A DNA stretch of 64,000 nucleotides from Gemmatimonadota bacterium (GCA_021324635.1 JAJPIS010000109.1:1-64000), one strand, 5' to 3'; positions 1-8,593 are shown, counted from the stretch's first letter. The notes: generated by a model from the letters alone, not told the origin. A program made the numbers and translations.

Positions 1-34
1 CCCCCCCTGCCCCCCCCAACCCCCCCCCATCCCC
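1..34. repeat. C-rich tract (four C-runs)
   Basis: Four C-runs of 7, 8, 9 and 4 bases are separated by the dinucleotides TG, AA and AT. The minus strand therefore carries four closely spaced G-runs, a classic G-quadruplex pattern, and the plus strand an i-motif pattern. No gene is seen between the window edge and the GTG at 127. Confidence 0.7.
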
Positions 35-126
35 GGCGCGCCGGCCGACCGGCCACCGCCGGCCCCTTGCTTCTAACGGCCGAGTGCGCTATCCCACATG
101 TAGGGTCGCGGGACGGAGGAAGGTCG

Positions 127-966
127 GTGGGAGCGGTTGGTCTGATTCGGAAGGGAACTCTCGTGGCCGGGCGGATCATCGATCCGGCGTCGCCGCTCGG
201 CGGGCGACCCACGTCGCCGGGCACTTCGGCGCCGGCCGCCGCACCGCGGTGGCGCGCCCGCGGCATTCGGCAACTCGCCCTCTGGCTGCTCGCCGGATAC
301 GGAGCCACGGCCGTGCTCGGCGCGCTGTGGCGGCGAGTCGCAGCGTCGTCGACGCCCGGACCCATTCCGTCCTTCGTCGCGCAGCAGCTCGGCGACGAGC
401 TCCAGGCGGCCCGCGACTCCGCTACGAGCGTCGTTCCGGTCACCTGGCGGCCCTGGTGGACGCCCGTGCCCGTGGCCGGCGCCCTCGCCGCCACCGCCGG
501 CCGCCGCGTGATGTACGTGGGTGTGGTCCCGACGCTGCTGCCGCCGCCGCGAACTGCGGGCGAGCCGCCCGCGACCGAGCAGTGGAGCGTCGCGTTCGAC
601 TCCGTCAGCATCCGCGAAGGCCACTCCCTCCTCACGGGCCGGCGGACGCTGCTCCTCACCGGCGGGGCGCACCGCCAGCGATTCGACGTCGCGGGCGCGG
701 ATCGCTCCGTCGCCGACGCCATGGTGGCCGCGCTCAGCCGCTGGCAGGAGGCGCAGCGCCTCGCCGCCGAGCATGACCGCGTCGTCCGGGAAGAAGCCGC
801 TGAGATCGCGCGCGCCCCGGTCTATCACCGCGTCCGCCGCGGCGAGACGCTGACGAGCGTCGCACTCGCGTACGCGGCCACCGTGGACTCACTCCGGCGC
901 ATCAACCACCTGACGACCGACCGGATTCGCGCCGGGAACGTGCTGCTCATCAAGCCGCAGGGCTAG
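127..966 (+). CDS. LysM domain membrane-anchored protein
   Basis: A 279-residue protein with one hydrophobic segment at about residues 50-68 and a C-terminal LysM domain over the last 50 residues (YHRVRRGETLTSVA, later INHL, then NVLLIKP). LysM modules bind peptidoglycan or chitin-like glycans, so the protein probably spans the inner membrane and touches the cell wall. The middle (about 80-215) has no family I recognise. The GTG at 127 is preferred because GGAGGA sits about 7 bases upstream; a TTG at 67 in the same frame has no such signal. It stands alone upstream of the DUF456 gene. Confidence 0.75.
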   Translation: MGAVGLIRKGTLVAGRIIDPASPLGGRPTSPGTSAPAAAPRWRARGIRQLALWLLAGYGATAVLGALWRRVAASSTPGPIPSFVAQQLGDELQAARDSATSVVPVTWRPWWTPVPVAGALAATAGRRVMYVGVVPTLLPPPRTAGEPPATEQWSVAFDSVSIREGHSLLTGRRTLLLTGGAHRQRFDVAGADRSVADAMVAALSRWQEAQRLAAEHDRVVREEAAEIARAPVYHRVRRGETLTSVALAYAATVDSLRRINHLTTDRIRAGNVLLIKPQG

Positions 967-1028
967 CGACGCGAGGCGCCGAGGCAGGCGCAACGACGCG
1001 AGCGCCGCCGTGTAGTACCGAGCATGGA

Positions 1029-1526
1029 ATGTCGACGTTGCTGATCGCCCTCGTCCTCCTGCTCGTGCTGGCGATCCTGTCGATCCCGGTCGGCTTCCCG
1101 GGGACCTGGGTCATCGTCGGGCTCGCGGCGCTCTGGGATTGGGTGAGCGGAACGGTCGCGGTCGGAGTCACGACGCTCGTCGCCATGCTCGCGCTGGCGG
1201 CCGGCGCCGAGGTGCTCGACATGGTGCTCGCCGGCCGCTACGCCCAGCGCTACGGCGGGTCGCGGCGGGCCGCCTGGGGGGCCGTGCTCGGCGGCATGGC
1301 CGGCGCGATCATCGGTGTGCCGGTCCCGATCGTCGGCTCCGTGGTCGGGGCGTTCGCCGGCGCATTCCTGGGCGCCCTGATCGCCGAGGCGTCGCGCGGC
1401 ACGCCGGCGACGGACGCCGTCCGCGTGGCCACGGGCGCGCTGATCGGCCGCGCGGTCGCGGCCGCCGTCAGAGTCGGGATCGCCTGCATCATGGCCGTCT
1501 GGCTCCTCGTGGCGGTCACCCGCTGA
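1029..1526 (+). CDS. DUF456 family membrane protein
   Basis: A 165-residue, very hydrophobic protein with four or five membrane segments. Two glycine-rich stretches (GGMAGAIIG and GAFAGAFLGALIAE) are typical of the DUF456 family, whose function is unknown. The 3' end overlaps the 3' end of the convergent aldolase gene by 11 bp. Family assignment is by recognition of the overall pattern. Confidence 0.8.
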   Translation: MSTLLIALVLLLVLAILSIPVGFPGTWVIVGLAALWDWVSGTVAVGVTTLVAMLALAAGAEVLDMVLAGRYAQRYGGSRRAAWGAVLGGMAGAIIGVPVPIVGSVVGAFAGAFLGALIAEASRGTPATDAVRVATGALIGRAVAAAVRVGIACIMAVWLLVAVTR

Positions 1527-2451
1527 GGCCGGCGGCCGCCGCGCCCTGCACACGGGACGGGCGGAGGTCGGCGACGAGCGCCGCGATCCGATCCGCCGTG
1601 GCCGCGTCGACCGGTAGGAGCGGTGATCGGACCCGCCCGCCCGTGAGGCCCACCGCGTCCATGGCGGCTTTGACACCGGGGACACCCAGGGTAGACACGA
1701 TCTCGCGGCCGAGCGGGAGGAGCCGGGCCTGGGCCGCCGCCGCCTCGGCCGCGCGGCCGGCCGCGAGCGCATCGACCAGCCCCCGGACAACGGACGGCGC
1801 AAAGAGCGCGACGGCGAGGATCCCACCGCGTGCGCCGGCGGCCAAGCTGTCCTTGAGGGTCGACGCGCTTCCCGTCAGCACCGAAAACCCGGGCGATTGC
1901 GCCTCGAGATATCGACCGAACGCGGCCAGATTGCCATCGCTGTCCTTCATCCCGACGACGTTGGGATGTTCCGCCAGCCGGTGGACGACGGCGGGCGGCA
2001 GGGCGAAGTGCATGTACTTGGCGATGTTGTAGAGCAGCACGGGGATGGGGCTCTCGTCCGCGACACGCGTGTAGTGGGCGAGGAGCACTTCCGGTCGACT
2101 GCTCTCGGCGTAGTAGTGCGGCGCGACGACCAGCACGGCGTCCGCCCCGCGAGCGGCGGCCGCACGGGCACGCTCGACCGTGAGCCGCGTCGATTCGGCG
2201 CCCACGCCCACCAGCAGCCAGCGGTCCAGCGGGACGGCCTCCCGAGCGGCTTCGACGAGGGCTACCCGCTCCGCCTCGCCGAGCAGCGGCGCCTCACCGG
2301 TGGATCCGGCGACGACGATCCCCGCCAACCCCACCGCCAGATGGGCGTGGATGTTGGCCGCGAAGGCGACCAGGTCGAGCGCCTCGCCGGACGGATCGAA
2401 GGTCGTCACGATCGGGGCGAGGATACCGCTGATAGGGGTGCGCATGGCCAT
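1516..2451 (-). CDS. dapA: DapA/NanA family aldolase (4-hydroxy-tetrahydrodipicolinate synthase-like)
   Basis: A 311-residue class I aldolase of the dihydrodipicolinate synthase family, close to the usual 290-300. Visible motifs are GSTGE near the N terminus (pyruvate carboxyl binding), LLYN with catalytic Tyr141, and GMKDSDGN with Schiff-base Lys169. The family condenses or cleaves pyruvate with an aldehyde. DapA makes the lysine and diaminopimelate precursor, but close relatives act on sialic acid or sugar acids and motifs alone do not separate them. Two in-frame ATGs lie at 2451 and 2445; neither has a clear ribosome site and the first is used. No other lysine gene is nearby. Confidence 0.85.
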   Translation of the reverse strand: MAMRTPISGILAPIVTTFDPSGEALDLVAFAANIHAHLAVGLAGIVVAGSTGEAPLLGEAERVALVEAAREAVPLDRWLLVGVGAESTRLTVERARAAAARGADAVLVVAPHYYAESSRPEVLLAHYTRVADESPIPVLLYNIAKYMHFALPPAVVHRLAEHPNVVGMKDSDGNLAAFGRYLEAQSPGFSVLTGSASTLKDSLAAGARGGILAVALFAPSVVRGLVDALAAGRAAEAAAAQARLLPLGREIVSTLGVPGVKAAMDAVGLTGGRVRSPLLPVDAATADRIAALVADLRPSRVQGAAAAGLSG

Positions 2452-2498
2452 TGGGGGAGTGTATCCGGGACGAGGGCCAACACGCAAATTGAAGGGAC

Positions 2499-3545
2499 AT
2501 GACGGAATCCGTCGATTGCGTTGTCGTCGGGGCCGGCCCCGCCGGGCTGCGCGCCGCAGAGGTCCTGCGCGACGCGGGGCGGGACGTCGTCGTGCTCGAG
2601 CGCAACGCCTGTGTCGGTCCCAAGACGTGCGCTGGCGGGCTGACACCCCGGGCGATCCGGATGCTGGCGTCGTTGGGCATGCCCGGTCCGGGGCCGATCC
2701 GCGCCGAGGTCACGCACATCTCCTTTCGCGGTGAGCCCGTGGTGCCGCTCGACGGTGGGAGCGCGCGCGTGCATACGATCGCGCGCGCGGATCTCGGGCA
2801 GTGGCAACTCGCACGGGCGGTCCGGGCGGGCGCCGACGTCCGGACAGGATCGCTCGCCTCGCATTTCGAGCTCCCCGCTCGCACGCTCCGCGTCGACGGG
2901 CACACGATCCGATACCGCCATCTCATCGGCGCCGACGGGTCCACGTCGCGCGTCCGCCGTGCACTCGGCCTGCCGTCGCCGCGCGCGTTCTTCGCCGGTG
3001 AGTTCAACGTGCCGGGATATGTCGCCGCTCCGCTGCATGTCGCGGCCGACGCGCCGCACCTCGCCAACGGATACTGGTGGCTCTTTCCGCACGCGACGTA
3101 CACGTCGCTCGGCGCCGGCGCGCCGAAGCATCTGGTCGCGCCTGCCCGGGTGAAGGAGGAGATCGAGCGGCACGCCGTGGCGTGTGGCCTGTCGCTCGAG
3201 GGGATCGCGTTCGAGGGCGCGACGCTCGAAGTCGCGCACTACGGGTGCCATTTCCCCAATAACGTGCACCTCGTGGGCGACGCCGCGGGCCTCCCGTCCC
3301 CCCTCACCGGGGAAGGCATCTACCCGGCACTGGTCAGCGGCGCTGAAGTCGCCCGCGCGATCGTCGAGCCGGGCCGGCCGAGTCCCGGCATGCGCGCCTG
3401 GCTCCGCGTCAAGCAGTTGCACAGCGCACTCGTCCTCGCGAGCAGCCGGCGCTGGGCGCGCGAGGCGATTCTGACCGTGTGCTCGACCCTCGCGCGCGCG
3501 CCCTGGGGCCGGCGATGGCTGACGGCGCTCTTCATCGGGACCTGA
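2499..3545 (+). CDS. FAD-dependent oxidoreductase, geranylgeranyl reductase family
   Basis: A 348-residue flavoprotein. The N terminus holds the FAD-binding VVVGAGPAGLRAAEVL motif followed by an acidic strand end (VVLE). The KTCAGGL segment matches the conserved Cys-containing stretch of geranylgeranyl reductases, and VGDAAGLPSPLTGEGI is the second FAD motif of the family. Members reduce prenyl double bonds in lipids, quinones or chlorophyll side chains; the substrate here cannot be read from sequence. It runs divergently from the aldolase, and five bases separate its stop from the next gene. Confidence 0.85.
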   Translation: MTESVDCVVVGAGPAGLRAAEVLRDAGRDVVVLERNACVGPKTCAGGLTPRAIRMLASLGMPGPGPIRAEVTHISFRGEPVVPLDGGSARVHTIARADLGQWQLARAVRAGADVRTGSLASHFELPARTLRVDGHTIRYRHLIGADGSTSRVRRALGLPSPRAFFAGEFNVPGYVAAPLHVAADAPHLANGYWWLFPHATYTSLGAGAPKHLVAPARVKEEIERHAVACGLSLEGIAFEGATLEVAHYGCHFPNNVHLVGDAAGLPSPLTGEGIYPALVSGAEVARAIVEPGRPSPGMRAWLRVKQLHSALVLASSRRWAREAILTVCSTLARAPWGRRWLTALFIGT

Positions 3546-3550
3546 TCCAT

Positions 3551-4588
3551 ATGCGCGGCGGCAGCCGCTTGGGTCGGCACCTCGGCCTGCTCGCCCTGGC
3601 ATGCGCGATTGTGGGCGGCCGGCCAGGCGATGAGCCGCACCTGGCGAATGTGCGGCAACTCACGTCCGGCGGTACCAACGCCGAAGCGTACTTCAGCGCC
3701 GATGGCCAGTGGCTCATCTTCCAGTCCACACGGGGCGGACGTGCGTGTGATCAGGAGTACACCATGCGCGTCGACGGATCGGACGTGCATCGCGTCTCCA
3801 CCGGTACCGGCAAGACGACGTGCGGATACTTCTTCGACCACGACCGCCGCATCTTCTTCGCGTCCACGCACGGCGCCGACACCGCGTGTCCACCCCGGCC
3901 CGATCCGTCGAAGGGATACGTCTGGGGGCTCGACCCCTATGACATCTACACGGCCGATCGGGATGGCAGCCATCTCCGGCAACTGACGCACTTCGGTGTC
4001 TACACCGCCGAGGGCACACTCTCCCCGGACGGCCGGACAATCGTCTTCACGTCGCTCAAGGACGGCGATCTCGAGATCTACACGATGCGCGTCGACGGCT
4101 CTCATCTCCGGCGACTCACATTCACCCCGGGGTACGACGGCGGCCCCGTCTTCTCCCCCGACGGGCGGAAGATCGTCTATCGCGCCTACCATCCGGCCGA
4201 CCCGAGCGAGCTGGCCGACTATCGGACACTCCTGGCGCAGCACATCGTGCGGCCGAGCAGGATGGAGATCTGGGTCATGAACGCCGATGGCTCGGACCAG
4301 CATCAGATCACGCATCTCGGCGGGGCGAACTTCGCGCCCTCGTTCACGCCGGATGGGCGGCGGATCATCTTCTCGTCCAATTACCGCCACCCGCGCGGCC
4401 CCGGTGCGCGGAACTTCGACCTTTACCTCGTCGATCTCGACGGCTCGCACCTCGAGCAGGTGACGACCGACCCGGAGTTTGACGGCTTCCCGCAGTTCAG
4501 CCCGGACGGCACGCACCTGGTGTGGGAGTCGGGGCGACACGCCCCGCTCGGAGAACTGAACGTCTTCCTGGCCGATTGGCGGCCGTAG
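3551..4588 (+). CDS. TolB-like PD40 beta-propeller protein, exported
   Basis: A 345-residue protein with an N-terminal signal-like segment (LGRHLGLLALACAIVGG) and about six repeats of the PD40/TolB type, seen as FSPDGRKIVY, SPDGRTIVFTS, FTPDGRRIIFSS and FSPDGTHLVWES with intervening YTMRVDGS blocks. It should fold as a periplasmic beta-propeller for protein binding. The LALAC stretch might be a weak lipobox, but Leu at -2 is atypical. The ATG at 3551 is chosen because the signal follows it directly; an upstream in-frame ATG at 3479 lies inside the preceding gene. Probably co-transcribed with the flavoprotein. Confidence 0.8.
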   Translation: MRGGSRLGRHLGLLALACAIVGGRPGDEPHLANVRQLTSGGTNAEAYFSADGQWLIFQSTRGGRACDQEYTMRVDGSDVHRVSTGTGKTTCGYFFDHDRRIFFASTHGADTACPPRPDPSKGYVWGLDPYDIYTADRDGSHLRQLTHFGVYTAEGTLSPDGRTIVFTSLKDGDLEIYTMRVDGSHLRRLTFTPGYDGGPVFSPDGRKIVYRAYHPADPSELADYRTLLAQHIVRPSRMEIWVMNADGSDQHQITHLGGANFAPSFTPDGRRIIFSSNYRHPRGPGARNFDLYLVDLDGSHLEQVTTDPEFDGFPQFSPDGTHLVWESGRHAPLGELNVFLADWRP

Positions 4589-4600
4589 CCGCGTCGACCG

Positions 4601-5572
4601 CTACCGCGGCTCCGGCGCGCTCGTGGCTGGCGAGACCGGTGGCTGCCGCACCAGCCGCACGAAGGCGTCGAGATCCGGCGCGGCGACGTCCGACACCGCC
4701 CAGTGCGTCATGCCGCCCGCGTCCCACTGCCGCACGTTGTAGCCTCGCATCGCGGTTCCTGTGACCGCCGCGTGCGCCCCGCCATCGGCGGATCCGGGAT
4801 CGATCGGCCAGACAAACAGGTTGATCACGTGCCGGCCGCGCCCGTAGACGAGGGCGGCCACCGGCCGCCCCGCGAGGTAGTCGAGCCGCCCGCCGATCAG
4901 CCGAAACCCGTCGCCCGCGAGGTCCACGACCGTCGGCGAAAAATCCAGCTTGCCGTCGAACCACGGCTTGACGGTGTGCCGGTCCGACGACACGACGTCG
5001 ACGAGGTGATTGGTCGCCTCGAGTGACCGCAGGTGGCTCGCGACCACGGCGTCGCGAACGGCGTCCGCGCCGATGCCCCGCGCGGCGCCGCTCGCCAGCG
5101 CGCGCTCGTGGGCGGTCCCCAGCGTCCAGCCGCCACCGCCAACGGCGAGGAGCACCGTCGCCGCCGCGAGCCAGGGGACCGCCCGCCTCGCCCAGGGCGT
5201 ACTGGCCGACCGCTGGCGGCTCCGCGGGTGCGGGAGCGTCGGTGGGTCGTCGAGCGCGGCCCGCGGCGTCGACGATGGCGCCGCCGGCAGTGCGACCGAT
5301 GGTGAGAGGGATGGGGCCGTCGATGGGTCCTGTCGGATGGCCGCCTGCACCCGGCGCCGGAGGTCGTCGGGTGCCGAGAGGGCTGGGCATTGCTCACGGA
5401 TCGCCACTCCGAGCGCGCGGGACCGCGCGAGGCGGTCGGCGCAGCGGGGGCACCGCTCCAGGTGCTCCGCGAGCTGTCGCCGCGTAGCCGCGTCGAGCTC
5501 CCCGTCCAGGAACGGGTCGAGCATGGGTGCGAGCTGGTCACAGGTCATGGCAGCAATCGCGTCGGAGGTCAT
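4601..5572 (-). CDS. Anti-sigma factor with zf-HC2 domain
   Basis: A 323-residue protein. Residues 9-50 hold a putative zinc-finger anti-sigma domain (TCDQLAPMLDPFLDGELD, then HLERCPRCADRL with His and CxxC ligands). A membrane segment (PWLAAATVLLAVGGGGW) follows near residue 130, and about 170 residues lie beyond it, presumably in the periplasm. It would hold the ECF sigma factor encoded just upstream until an envelope signal arrives. The start overlaps the sigma stop as ATGA (5569-5572), implying translational coupling. The periplasmic domain is unrecognised. Confidence 0.85.
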   Translation of the reverse strand: MTSDAIAAMTCDQLAPMLDPFLDGELDAATRRQLAEHLERCPRCADRLARSRALGVAIREQCPALSAPDDLRRRVQAAIRQDPSTAPSLSPSVALPAAPSSTPRAALDDPPTLPHPRSRQRSASTPWARRAVPWLAAATVLLAVGGGGWTLGTAHERALASGAARGIGADAVRDAVVASHLRSLEATNHLVDVVSSDRHTVKPWFDGKLDFSPTVVDLAGDGFRLIGGRLDYLAGRPVAALVYGRGRHVINLFVWPIDPGSADGGAHAAVTGTAMRGYNVRQWDAGGMTHWAVSDVAAPDLDAFVRLVRQPPVSPATSAPEPR

Positions 5573-6108
5573 ACGGCCGCACCGTCCGGGTCCCGTGACG
5601 CGGTGGGCGTCACGCTGGGCGCCAGCGCATCGCGGAGCCGCTGGCGGGCACGTGACAGGCGCGACATGACGGTGCCAACCGGGACGCGGACGATCTCGCC
5701 GATCTCCCGATACGAGTACCCGTGCACCTCGCGCAGGAGCACGACTTCCCGGAATTCCTCCGGTAGCCGTTCGACGGCGTCGCGGACGGAGACATCGCCG
5801 ATGTGGTCGTAGGCTGGCGGCAGCGGAGCGGCGTCGGACTCGATGGGGCTGTGCAGGTCATCATCGAACGGTGCGGTGCGGGCGGTCACGCGCTCCCGGC
5901 GGCGGCGCGTCCGGCAGGTGTTGCGCACGATCGTGAGCAGCCACGCGCGCGCGTCTCCGCCGCGAAATCCCGGGAAGTACCTGAGGGCTCGGAGGTACGC
6001 GTCCTGCACCGCGTCGCGTGCGTCCTCGTCGTCGCGCAGGAGATAGCGCGCGAGCGTGTACGCCGCATCCAGATGCGGTAGGACCGCCGCCTCGAACGCT
6101 GTCGGCAC
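5569..6108 (-). CDS. ECF sigma-70 factor
   Basis: A 179-residue sigma factor with region 2 (AYTLARYLLRDDEDARDAVQDAYLRALRYF) and region 4 (LPEEFREVVLLREVHGYSYREIGEIVRVPVGTVMSRLSRARQRL). The length is typical of the ECF class. The GTG at 6108 is chosen because GGGAGGG lies about 7 bases upstream; the open frame extends further 5' but that part is not sigma-like. The next gene is its probable anti-sigma factor. The divergent metallophosphoesterase gene may be a target, but no promoter match was confirmed. Confidence 0.88.
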   Translation of the reverse strand: MPTAFEAAVLPHLDAAYTLARYLLRDDEDARDAVQDAYLRALRYFPGFRGGDARAWLLTIVRNTCRTRRRRERVTARTAPFDDDLHSPIESDAAPLPPAYDHIGDVSVRDAVERLPEEFREVVLLREVHGYSYREIGEIVRVPVGTVMSRLSRARQRLRDALAPSVTPTASRDPDGAAV

Positions 6109-6143
6109 TCCGGTCCCTCCCTCTCGATCCGCTCCATTCCACC

Positions 6144-6197
6144 GGGTGCGGCCGACGCACCCGATCCTCACGACCCGGCTCCGTCGGAATCTATTCC
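6144..6197. promoter_or_regulatory. Two small dyads in a divergent promoter region
   Basis: Between the sigma gene (start 6108, minus) and the metallophosphoesterase gene (start 6354, plus) lie a perfect 7-bp stem with a 5-base loop at 6144-6162 and the short palindrome GGAATCTATTCC at 6186-6197. They could be operator or attenuator elements for the sigma operon. This rests on position and symmetry only. Confidence 0.3.
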
Positions 6198-6353
6198 CGG
6201 CCGGGCCGGCCGCGCTCGCCCCGGGGTGGACGGGTCCCGCGACCCGGCGCTCCGTGCGATCCCCGCGGTCGGGAGCCCTGGGGAATAACGCGCGAGCGTC
6301 GCTGGTCATGGGCGCGTGACCAATTCCAGCCCGACTGGGGCAAAGGAGGAATC

Positions 6354-7697
6354 GTGACCGACCGCGAGCGGGACCCCGAGGGACACCCCGAGGCTCGATA
6401 CATCACCGACGACATCACGGGGGACGGCGTCGACCGCCGTGGGTTCCTGACGTGCATGGCCTGGGCGGGGACCGCTGTGCTGTGGACCGTGGCCGGCGGC
6501 GTGCCACGCGCTGTGGGCTTGGGCCAGGCCCGGGAACTCCTGCGGCTCGACGGACGCGGCGGCGGGGCCGACAGTCGCGCGGGTGGGCTCTTCTTCGCGC
6601 AGATCAGCGACAGCCACATGGGATTCAACAAGGCCGCGAACAGCGATGTCACCGCGACGTTCCAGGAGGCCGTCCGCCGCCTCAATGCCCTGCCCACCCA
6701 GCCGGAGTTCCTGCTGCACACGGGCGACATCAGCCACCTGTCGCAGGCCGCGGAGTTCGACGCGGTCGACCAGATGGTTCGCGACGCCAGGACCAAGACC
6801 GGCCGGGTGTTCTACGTGCCGGGCGAGCACGATGTCCTGAACGACAACGGCGCCCAGTATCTCCAGCGCTACGGCAAGGGGTCGACCGGGCACGGGTGGT
6901 ACAGCTTCGACCATAGCGGGGTGCACTTCATCGGCCTCGTCAACGTCCTCGACCTCAAGCCCGGCGGTCTGGGCAACCTCGGCGCGGACCAACTCGAGTG
7001 GCTCGAGCGCGACGTCAAGCGCCTCCCCTCGAGCACTCCGATCGTCGTCTTCGCACACGTCCCGCTGTGGGCCGTCTATCCACAGTGGGGCTGGGGGACG
7101 GACGACGGCGCGCAAGCGCTGTCGTATCTCAAGCGGTTCGGGTCGGTCACGGTGCTGAATGGCCACATCCACCAGGCCATCCAGAAGATCGAGGGCAACA
7201 TGACGTTCCACACGGCCCTCTCGACCGCGTTCCCGCAGCCCGCGCCGGGCACGGCCGCGGGCCCTGGTCCGGTCGATGTCGGTGCCGAGCGGCTGCGGAG
7301 CTTCCTCGGCATCAGCAGCGTGCGGTACGCCGGCCATCCGGGCATGCTCGCGGTCGTCGACGCGTCGCTCGCGGGCACACCTGTCGCGGTCGCCGGTGCC
7401 GGCGCCGAGAACCCGAAGGCCAAGGCGCGTCAGGCCAGGCCCCTGGGCAACGACGAAATTGGCATCGACAACTTCAGCTTCACTCCGCCGAACCGGTCGG
7501 TCCCCGTCGGGACGACGGTGACCTGGACCAATCGCGACGATGTCCCGCATCGCATTGGCAGCGCGGACCAGAAGTTCCCGCTCGGCCCGACGATGGACAC
7601 CGACCAGCACTATTCCTACACCTTCACCTCGCCGGGCATCTACAAGTACTTCTGCACCATCCACCCGACGATGACCGGCGTGGTAACCGTGCAGTAG
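6354..7697 (+). CDS. Exported metallophosphoesterase with C-terminal cupredoxin domain
   Basis: A 447-residue fusion. After a short N-terminal tail, DRRGFLTCMAWAGTAVLW resembles a twin-arginine signal at about residues 25-45. Calcineurin-like phosphoesterase motifs follow in order: ISDSHMG, HTGDISH, PGEHDV, FAHVPL and NGHIHQ, all with metal-binding Asp/His/Asn (GEHD replaces the usual GNHD). The last 80 residues form a plastocyanin-like domain with copper ligands visible in VPHRIG and YFCTIHPTMTG (His, Cys, His, Met). The start is a GTG with AAAGGAGG 5-6 bases upstream. Tat export fits a cofactor-loaded protein. Substrate and the role of the copper domain are unknown. Confidence 0.85.
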   Translation: MTDRERDPEGHPEARYITDDITGDGVDRRGFLTCMAWAGTAVLWTVAGGVPRAVGLGQARELLRLDGRGGGADSRAGGLFFAQISDSHMGFNKAANSDVTATFQEAVRRLNALPTQPEFLLHTGDISHLSQAAEFDAVDQMVRDARTKTGRVFYVPGEHDVLNDNGAQYLQRYGKGSTGHGWYSFDHSGVHFIGLVNVLDLKPGGLGNLGADQLEWLERDVKRLPSSTPIVVFAHVPLWAVYPQWGWGTDDGAQALSYLKRFGSVTVLNGHIHQAIQKIEGNMTFHTALSTAFPQPAPGTAAGPGPVDVGAERLRSFLGISSVRYAGHPGMLAVVDASLAGTPVAVAGAGAENPKAKARQARPLGNDEIGIDNFSFTPPNRSVPVGTTVTWTNRDDVPHRIGSADQKFPLGPTMDTDQHYSYTFTSPGIYKYFCTIHPTMTGVVTVQ

Positions 7698-7753
7698 CCC
7701 GCGCGCGCGACACCGCGCGCGCGACCGCCCGTCGCCGATGCCCCTCGTGTTAA

Positions 7754-7790
7754 CGGCCGCCCTCCGCATTCGTCTCAAGGAGGGCGGCCG
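7754..7790 (+). terminator. Hairpin terminator candidate
   Basis: A perfect 12-bp GC-rich stem (7754-7765 with 7779-7790) and a 13-base loop lie 56 bases after the metallophosphoesterase stop and before the next gene. No T-run follows, so it would be an atypical, U-less terminator. Confidence 0.55.
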
Positions 7791-7856
7791 CACACGCCGC
7801 CACCGAGACACATCACCCAGCACCGGCGCCCTGCGGCGCGCCACGAGGAGGAACGG

Positions 7857-8255
7857 ATGCGATCTGGACACCGAGGCATGGTCGGCAAGATGGGGTTGGC
7901 TGTCGTGGGACTCGCCGGGACCCTGTTCCTGGCACCGACGGCGTTCGCCGCACCGGCTATCCCGTCTGCTACGCCGTCGGCTACCCCGTTGGCGACCGGG
8001 CCGGCGACGACTCTCGCGTCTTCGGGCGCACATCGCCTGCCCGCCGTCACGGTCTCGGCACCGGCCTCACCGGTGATCGTCGCCAGCGCGGTCGAGCCAC
8101 ACCCGGAGATCATGGCGGCGATCCGCTCCCTCGAGCGGGCCAAGAACCACCTGGAGCATGCCGCCCACGACTTTGGGGGACACCGCGTCGAGGCGATCGC
8201 GGCGATCGACGCCGCCCTCCAACAGCTCCGCCAAGCGCTGGCGTTCGATCGCTGA
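7857..8255 (+). CDS. Small secreted helical protein
   Basis: A 132-residue protein with a clear signal peptide (KMGLAVVGLAGTLFLAPTAFA, cleavage near AFA-AP at about residue 32). A Pro/Ala/Thr-rich linker of about 45 residues follows, then a 50-residue amphipathic helical domain (HPEIMAAIRSLERAKNHL, ending ALQQLRQALAF). GGAGGAA lies upstream of the ATG. It probably sits in the periplasm. The helical domain recalls small uncharacterised proteins of soil bacteria; I know no function. Confidence 0.7.
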   Translation: MRSGHRGMVGKMGLAVVGLAGTLFLAPTAFAAPAIPSATPSATPLATGPATTLASSGAHRLPAVTVSAPASPVIVASAVEPHPEIMAAIRSLERAKNHLEHAAHDFGGHRVEAIAAIDAALQQLRQALAFDR

Positions 8256-8593
8256 TGCGGGACGCTTCCGTCACGCGGTGGTGACCGGGACCACCCGCGG
8301 TCTCACCACCGTCTGACATCGACGGCCAACGGAGCGCTCCGTTGGCCGTCGTGCTTCATGGGCACGGTCTGCGCCTCGAGGACACCTTCGCGCGGGTTCG
8401 GGTGTGTGTGCCGCGTCCGGTGCATCGGGCGGCGACACGGCGCCCCCTCTACAGATCTCGTACAGATCCCTCACCGATCGCTAGCGCTCTCACCATGGCC
8501 GGGGCCTAACCTAGGCAGAGCGGACGGGACAGGGCGCCCACACGAGGTGGACCCCTGTGGTCACTCACCCTTCGGGAGGAGAGGAATGCCCCA
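8256..8593. promoter_or_regulatory. Intergenic leader of the SusC/SusD operon
   Basis: This 338-base gap holds a 30-bp perfect palindrome (listed separately), an 8-bp direct repeat TACAGATC at 8450-8457 and 8461-8468 (one helical turn apart), and a small dyad GCCTA-ACC-TAGGC at 8504-8516. A strong purine-rich ribosome site (GGGAGGAGAGGAA) precedes the SusC start. No open frame in it looks coding. The direct repeat is a candidate regulator site for the receptor operon. Confidence 0.4.
8321..8350. terminator. 30-bp perfect palindrome, probable bidirectional terminator
   Basis: Bases 8321-8335 and 8336-8350 are exact reverse complements with no spacer. The element lies 66 bases after the small secreted protein gene and well upstream of the SusC-like gene. 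There is no T-run. A terminator is the simplest reading; an operator is possible. Confidence 0.5.
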
